33,787 nucleotides of DNA from Chloroflexota bacterium (GTDB lineage Bacteria > Chloroflexota > Limnocylindria > Limnocylindrales > CSP1-4). Positions 29,779 through 33,787 of the stretch are shown one piece after another. Every line of letters begins with the position of its first letter. The first letter of the stretch is position 1. The notes under the pieces were generated by a model, which worked only from the letters and a program-made list of their open reading frames with translations, ran no database searches and had not been told where the DNA came from. The position numbers were made by a program, and so were the translations under genes. The DNA lies in assembly GCA_017881915.1 (NCBI GenBank), contig JADGQK010000026.1, positions 1-33,787 of the forward strand, in the 5' to 3' direction.

Positions 29779-31275
29779 TCAGGGCCCGCTGAGGACCGAT
29801 ACGCCCTTGAGCAGCTGAGCATCGCCCGAGGCCGCCAGCTGGGCCGCTGTCATTTTGGCCAGGTCGGTCGGTGCAACGATCTTGCCCTTGGGCGTCGAGT
29901 CGAGCGAGATGTCGGGCTGGATCCCCAGCTTCCAGATCTGGCGGCCGTCGCGCGTGAGCCACTCGATCGTACCGACGAGGAGGGCCGAGCCGTCAGTCAA
30001 CGGGAACTGCTGGAGGACCGTCCCGGTTCCGAACGTCTTGGCCCCGATCAGTGTTCCGCGCCTGGCATCCTGGAGGGCGCCCGCCACGATCTCGGCCGAG
30101 CTGGCCGTGCCGTTGTCGACAAGGACGGCCAGTGGGAGGTCCGGGTCAGCGCCGCCTGACTTGATCGGGACCTCCTTGACCGAGCCAGTTCGATCCTGTT
30201 CGCGGTAGACGTCGCCGTCCTTGAGGAACTGGCTGGCCACGCCTACGGCTTCATCGACGTAGCCACCCGGATTGCCCCGCAGGTCGAGGATCAACGATTT
30301 CGCCCCGGCCTTCCGAGCGGCCGCAATGATCGTGACGAGCTGGCTGGTTGCATTACTGGCGAACTCATCGATGCGGACGTCGGCAACCTTGGTGCCTGGG
30401 ACCATCGACCAGCTGACCGATGGCACATCGACCTTCGCCCGGACGATCTTGACGTCGATCGCGGCAGCTGCGCCCGGATGCAGGATCGACAGGGTCACGG
30501 TCGTGCCGGCGTCACCGCGGATTCGCGAGACGACCGTATCAATGCTCTGACCATCGGTCGATGTGCCATCGACGCTGAGGACCGTGTCCCCGCCGAGCAG
30601 GCCGGCCTTCTCGGCTGGGCTGCTCGGGATCACCGACTGGATGACTGGAGCACCATTGACCGTGCTCATCTCGGCTCCGATGCCGACGACAGAACCACTC
30701 AGTGACGTGTTCTCGTTGGCGAGGTCCTGGGGCGTCAGGAAGCGAGTGTGATCGGTGTCGCCCACGGCGCTGAGGAGCCCGCTGATCGAACCATAGGTCA
30801 GGGTCGTCGGGTCGAGCGCCTTGGGGTCGACGTACTTGTCGTGGAGGATCTGCCAGGCTTGCTCGTAGACGGCGAACTGAGGCGGGAAGGAGCTCGAGGG
30901 CTGGAGCAGGCTGGTCGAGCCACCCAGTTCGAGCCCCGACCCTTGCGACAGTCCGACTGCCCCACCGGCGGCGAAGGCGATCGCGACCACCAGGACGATC
31001 GCGAAGATGGCGCGCCCAGACAAGGCTCGGTCCCGCCGCGGACCGGCGCCTCGCCAGCCGGGCGGCGCCTGCCAGCCCTGCGGCGGCATCGGCGGTGCCT
31101 GCCAGCCGGGCGGACCCTGCCAGCCGGGCGGACCCTGCCAGCCCTGCGGCGGCATCGGCGGTGCCTGCCAGCCGGGCGGCCCCTGCCAGCCGGGCGGCGT
31201 CTCGGGCAAGACACCGGGACTGGTCGCGGGCAAGGAATCATGCGGAGAACCCGTGCCCTGCGGCGGAAGCGTCAT
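29779..31275 (-). CDS. S41 C-terminal-processing peptidase with cytosolic GWQ repeat tail, catalytic Lys position altered
   Basis: A 498-aa membrane-anchored protein. Residues 28-75 are PPGWQGPPGWQAPPMPPQGW-type repeats. A transmembrane helix follows (about 88-108, GRAIFAIVLVVAIAFAAGGAV). Outside lie a helical region, a PDZ domain (about 195-275, with SSPAEKAGLLGGDTVLSVDG) and the S41 core. Core motifs are SLILDLRGNPGGYVDEAV, LAVLVDNGTASSAEIVAGAL with the nucleophile Ser392 (TASSAE), and GAKTFGTGTVLQQFPL. In Prc/CtpA the general-base lysine is in FGKG; here that position is Thr417 (FGTG). Lys413 lies four residues earlier. It may be inactive or use a shifted base. The final segment WLTRDGRQIWKLGIQPDISL is typical. 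It is convergent with kamA. Confidence 0.9.
   Translation of the reverse strand: MTLPPQGTGSPHDSLPATSPGVLPETPPGWQGPPGWQAPPMPPQGWQGPPGWQGPPGWQAPPMPPQGWQAPPGWRGAGPRRDRALSGRAIFAIVLVVAIAFAAGGAVGLSQGSGLELGGSTSLLQPSSSFPPQFAVYEQAWQILHDKYVDPKALDPTTLTYGSISGLLSAVGDTDHTRFLTPQDLANENTSLSGSVVGIGAEMSTVNGAPVIQSVIPSSPAEKAGLLGGDTVLSVDGTSTDGQSIDTVVSRIRGDAGTTVTLSILHPGAAAAIDVKIVRAKVDVPSVSWSMVPGTKVADVRIDEFASNATSQLVTIIAAARKAGAKSLILDLRGNPGGYVDEAVGVASQFLKDGDVYREQDRTGSVKEVPIKSGGADPDLPLAVLVDNGTASSAEIVAGALQDARRGTLIGAKTFGTGTVLQQFPLTDGSALLVGTIEWLTRDGRQIWKLGIQPDISLDSTPKGKIVAPTDLAKMTAAQLAASGDAQLLKGVSVLSGP
31051..31202. repeat. 66-bp near-identical tandem repeat in the peptidase N-terminus
   Basis: Two 66-bp copies (31071-31136, 31137-31202), both starting gccagccctgcggcgg, are nearly identical apart from a base near position 44 and their last few bases. 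They encode 22 residues each of the Trp/Pro/Gly/Gln-rich cytosolic tail, and partial units flank them. Confidence 0.85.
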
Positions 31276-31345
31276 GGTTCGGTGGGCTCGACTGCGAAAT
31301 CGGGTAGGCGCCAGTGTGCCCTACAACCGCCGGGAATGGGTGTTG

Positions 31346-31368
31346 GTCCGATAAAGAATCGATCGGAC
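31346..31368. repeat. 7-bp inverted repeat in the divergent promoter region
   Basis: gtccgat (31346-31352) and atcggac (31362-31368) flank a 9-nt AT-richer spacer between the peptidase gene and the divergent gene at 31494. It may be an operator for either gene. Confidence 0.4.
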
Positions 31369-31493
31369 TCTCGGCCCCTTGCGGTGTGCTTCCCACCGTC
31401 TCGGGGGACTCCATGGTAGTCTCGGGATGAAGTCCTACCGGACAACTTCACATTCGTTTGGCGACAGCCGCCGCGTCCAGGGGAGCCCTTGCC

Positions 31494-31964
31494 GTGACCC
31501 ATGCCCGCCCCGAGGGATCGGTAGCGGCCCGACCCGGATCCGTGCCGCTTCGGCCGGCGCCGGCCGGCCTGCCCAACCCGAATCTCCAGCCGCCGACAAT
31601 CGCCGAATCGGGTGATCCGTTCGCGCTCGTGCGGATTCTCGTGCTCGCCGCCCGGTTGGAGCGAGGCCGTCCGATCCGAATCGACGACATCGCGGCGACC
31701 CTCAACGGCTTATACCTCGACTGGACGTTCGCACCATCGGTGGTGACGGACGCCCTGGTCGCCCTGCAGGCCAACTGGCTGTCCGACTACCGTAACGGGT
31801 CGGGGATCGTCCTGGCCGAGGGCCCCTACGGCGCGACGATCACGATCGAGGAATCAAGTCGGGTGGATCCCTGGATCGTTCGCCAGGCGATCCGGGCGGC
31901 CGACGCCTGCCAGGAGGCGCTGCTGGCCTTCAGCCGGCGGGGTGAGTCCGGCTTCGATGACTGA
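31494..31964 (+). CDS. Conserved-looking soluble protein of unknown function
   Basis: 156 aa from GTG 31494, which has aggggag (31478-31484) nine nt upstream. The first 40 residues are Pro/Ala/Arg-rich and probably disordered. The core (about 45-150) is a mixed alpha/beta domain with DPFALVRILVLAARLERGRP, IDDIAATLNGLYLDWTFAPS, ALVALQANWLSDYRNGSGI, YGATITIEESSR and AADACQEALLAFSRR. No signal peptide, no TM helix and no motif I can name. It diverges from the S41 peptidase. Real coding is supported by codon use and a plausible ribosome site. Confidence 0.62.
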   Translation: MTHARPEGSVAARPGSVPLRPAPAGLPNPNLQPPTIAESGDPFALVRILVLAARLERGRPIRIDDIAATLNGLYLDWTFAPSVVTDALVALQANWLSDYRNGSGIVLAEGPYGATITIEESSRVDPWIVRQAIRAADACQEALLAFSRRGESGFDD

Positions 31965-32119
31965 CCCCAGGATCGATCAGCGGTCCAGCCGGACCTCCTG
32001 TCGGCCCGTTCATCGGGCGTGTCCCGGGCGGATCGATCGGGATCGATCGTCGTCCGCCGATGCGCGTCGCTGACCCAACCCGCACGTCCTCCCCCGATCC
32101 CCACAGGAGCACTTCCGAC

Positions 32120-32974
32120 ATGAGCACGACCCCTGTCCTCGTCGATGCGGCCTGGGCCCTGGCCCACCTCGCCGACCCGGCCGTCCGCTTCGTCGAGGTC
32201 GATGTCGACACGACCTCGTTCGAGCAGAGTCACCTGCCCGGCGCCGTCGGCTGGAACTGGACGAGCCAGCTCGCCGATGGCATCCGTCGCGACATTGCCG
32301 GCCGGGACGATTTCTCGGCCTTGCTGTCGGCCGGTGGAATCGGCCCCGACACCACGATCGTGCTGTATGGCGACAACAACAACTGGTTCGCGGCGTGGGC
32401 GTATTGGCAGCTCAAGCTGTACAGCCACAAGGATGTTCGAATCCTCGACGGCGGTCGCAAGTACTGGCTCGATCATGGCCTGCCGGTCACGACCGACGAA
32501 GCTTCCTACCCGGCGACGGGCTACCGCCTGCCCGAGCCCGACTTCGCCCTGCGGGCGTTCCGCGACGACATCCTGCCTCGGCTGTCCGATGCCGAGCTCG
32601 TCCTCGTCGATGTCCGCTCGCCGGCCGAGTTCAGCGGTGAGCTGCTGGCGCCCCCCGGCCTGACCGAGACGGCCCAGCGAGCCGGCCACATCCCGGGTGC
32701 TGCATCGATCCCGTGGGCCCAGACCGTGCGCGAGGACGGCACGTTCAAGCGCCCGGACGAGCTGGCCGCCCTGTACGCCGCCAAGGGCGTGACCGGCGAC
32801 AAGGACATCATCGCCTACTGCCGGATCGGCGAGCGCTCTTCGCACACCTGGTTCGTCCTGCACGAGCTGCTGGGCTATCGTCGGGTCCGCAACTACGACG
32901 GCAGCTGGACCGAATGGGGCAGCATGGTCGGGGTGCCGATCGAGAAGACATTCGTGGCGAATCCGACGACCTGA
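32120..32974 (+). CDS. Two-domain thiosulfate/3-mercaptopyruvate sulfurtransferase (rhodanese)
   Basis: A 284-aa cytosolic enzyme with tandem rhodanese domains. The N-terminal (non-catalytic) domain has LVDAAWALAHLADPAVRFVEV, then HLPGAVGWNW and TTIVLYGDNNNWFAAWAYW. The C-terminal domain has LVLVDVRSPAEFSGE, GHIPGAASIPWAQTV and the active loop AYCRIGERSSHTW with catalytic Cys234. A CRIGERS loop fits thiosulfate sulfurtransferase, moving sulfane sulfur to cyanide or thiol acceptors. ATG 32120 follows aggag (32104-32108) at 11 nt and begins the family-typical MSTTPVLVDA. It stands alone between an unknown gene and a chorismate enzyme. Confidence 0.94.
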   Translation: MSTTPVLVDAAWALAHLADPAVRFVEVDVDTTSFEQSHLPGAVGWNWTSQLADGIRRDIAGRDDFSALLSAGGIGPDTTIVLYGDNNNWFAAWAYWQLKLYSHKDVRILDGGRKYWLDHGLPVTTDEASYPATGYRLPEPDFALRAFRDDILPRLSDAELVLVDVRSPAEFSGELLAPPGLTETAQRAGHIPGAASIPWAQTVREDGTFKRPDELAALYAAKGVTGDKDIIAYCRIGERSSHTWFVLHELLGYRRVRNYDGSWTEWGSMVGVPIEKTFVANPTT

Positions 32975-33009
32975 CCTCGATCCATGTCGGGCGACCGCGC
33001 CCGACCGGC

Positions 33010-33015
33010 GATAAT
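33010..33015 (+). promoter_or_regulatory. -10-like element of the PabB/TrpE-type gene
   Basis: GATAAT, five of six matches to TATAAT, with 6 nt to the ATG at 33022 and no Shine-Dalgarno. Confidence 0.5.
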
Positions 33016-33021
33016 CGGCAG

Positions 33022-33787
33022 ATGGTCCTCGCCTCCTCGTCGCGCGGCGCCGAGCCTCGCCTCCTGCCGGCCGTCCGGCTTGACCGCCTGGCCGCGCTGG
33101 ACCGGGTCGCCCCGATTGACGCGGCCGAGCTGCTCGGCGGGTTGCCCGGCCTGGTTCTCCTCGAGAGCGCCCGGCCCGGGCGGCGCTCGCGGTGGACCTT
33201 CCTGACCGCGGATCCGCTGGCCGTCGTCCTCCGGCCGAGCCTGGGCGGGGAGCCTTTCGCGGAGGCGCGCCGGATGCTGGCGCGCCTCGATCAGACGCGG
33301 CCCGAAGGAATCGTGGTGCCACCGTTCCTGGGTGGCCTGGCCGGGTTCCTCGGCTATGACCTGGGCCTCGTCCTCGAGCCGCGGTCGGTCGTGGTCCCCA
33401 ACGACCAGGACCTGCCCGAGCTCCGCCTGGCGCTCCACGACTGGGCGATCGCCTGGGATCGCCGCTCGGGCGAGGCATACCTCGGCGGCCGGGCCGTGGA
33501 CGGCGACCGAAGCCGGCTCGACGGCCGCCTGGCCGCGGTCGGCGAGCGGATCTCGGCCGGCCTCGACGTGCCGCCAAACGACCGCCCCTGGACCGGGCGC
33601 CAGACGCCGGAGCCCGAGCCGGCGGACGAGCTCGTGTTCCGCTCGAGCCTCGACCGATCCGGCTACGAGGTCGGCGTCGGCGCGATCCGGCGGGCGATCC
33701 GGGACGGCGAGATCTACCAGGCCAACCTCGCCCGCCGTCTGTCGGCCGCTTTCGGGGGCGACCCGTGGCCGTTGTATCGCTCGCTGC
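33022..33787 (+). CDS. pabB: Aminodeoxychorismate synthase component I/anthranilate synthase-type enzyme, partial
   Basis: The first 255 residues are in view; the 3' end lies beyond the window. The start (MVLASSSRGAEPRLLP) precedes the N-terminal domain, which has LVLLESARPGRRSRWTFL and GGLAGFLGYDLGLVLEP. The chorismate-binding domain begins with RSSLDRSGYEVGVGAIRRAI followed by DGEIYQANLARRLSAAF; this IRDGEIYQ-NL block is the family hallmark. PabB makes aminodeoxychorismate for folate, and TrpE makes anthranilate. The catalytic region that would separate them is off the window. PabB is favoured by the short N-terminal domain and EIYQANLARR. A glutamine amidotransferase partner would be expected downstream. 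Confidence 0.82.
   Translation, partial: MVLASSSRGAEPRLLPAVRLDRLAALDRVAPIDAAELLGGLPGLVLLESARPGRRSRWTFLTADPLAVVLRPSLGGEPFAEARRMLARLDQTRPEGIVVPPFLGGLAGFLGYDLGLVLEPRSVVVPNDQDLPELRLALHDWAIAWDRRSGEAYLGGRAVDGDRSRLDGRLAAVGERISAGLDVPPNDRPWTGRQTPEPEPADELVFRSSLDRSGYEVGVGAIRRAIRDGEIYQANLARRLSAAFGGDPWPLYRSL

Noticed and set aside
31071-31202. CRISPR-like repeats
   Set aside because: The units are adjacent with no unique spacers and are in frame inside the S41 peptidase.
31826-33577. A 583-codon open frame on the minus strand over the rhodanese and PabB-type genes
   Set aside because: It is antisense to two clear enzyme genes, Arg/Gly/Pro-rich without motifs, and a typical by-product of GC-rich codon bias.

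Overview
The window is about 33.8 kb of GC-rich bacterial chromosome, densely coded and with no phage, plasmid, transposon or CRISPR content that I can see. The overall style is many lipoproteins with Ser/Pro/Ala-rich linkers, an ECF sigma factor followed by a membrane-anchored PD40 protein, many ATGA stop/start overlaps, and several genes with a -10-like hexamer 6-8 nt from the start codon. This suggests a GC-rich Chloroflexota lineage (Limnocylindria/Ellin6529-like), with an actinobacterial relative as the main alternative. That placement is inference from style only. There is no rRNA or marker gene here to settle it.

Layout. 1-1038 (-): an ECF sigma factor overlaps a membrane-anchored beta-propeller protein that runs off the left edge. 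1296-5013: four secreted lipoproteins, with tRNA-Arg(CCG) and a CvpA-type membrane protein among them. 5103-5801 (-): a CBS-CBS-BON protein, next to a 446-nt structured intergenic stretch. 6248-11020 (-): a five-gene run of threonine aldolase, DUF885 peptidase, a divergent HisA-like TIM barrel, a lipoprotein cyclophilin and a cytosolic cyclophilin. 11157-11284: tRNA-Asp(GTC) with a strong terminator. 11306-13066: a CapA-like membrane protein. 13086-17195: a PIG-L/Mca-type deacetylase diverging from a class III CoA-transferase, then a FabL-like enoyl reductase and a ribokinase.

17280-21336 is a metal-homeostasis block. A metal ABC transporter (binding protein, ATPase, permease, on -) diverges from a Fur/Zur-type regulator, which is translationally coupled to a membrane-anchored DsbA-like oxidoreductase. 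21440-25696 holds a zinc-ribbon membrane protein, then an MMPL transporter coupled to an AttH/CrtC-type lipocalin lipoprotein. 25854-27935 holds a GAF protein and small membrane proteins, with short tandem repeats. 28155-29759 is a lysine 2,3-aminomutase with a palindrome in its leader. 29779-31275 (-) is an S41 C-terminal-processing protease with a Trp/Gly/Pro/Gln repeat tail and no Lys at the canonical catalytic position. 31494 to the end: an unknown protein, a two-domain rhodanese and the start of a PabB/TrpE-type chorismate enzyme.

No clear new multi-gene system emerges. The most interesting leads are the S41 protease with FGTG in place of FGKG, the divergent HisA-like protein in a non-histidine operon, the recurrent leaderless-type promoters, the possible CTG start coupled to a TGA stop, the sigma/propeller pair without a separate anti-sigma factor, and the palindrome in front of the aminomutase.
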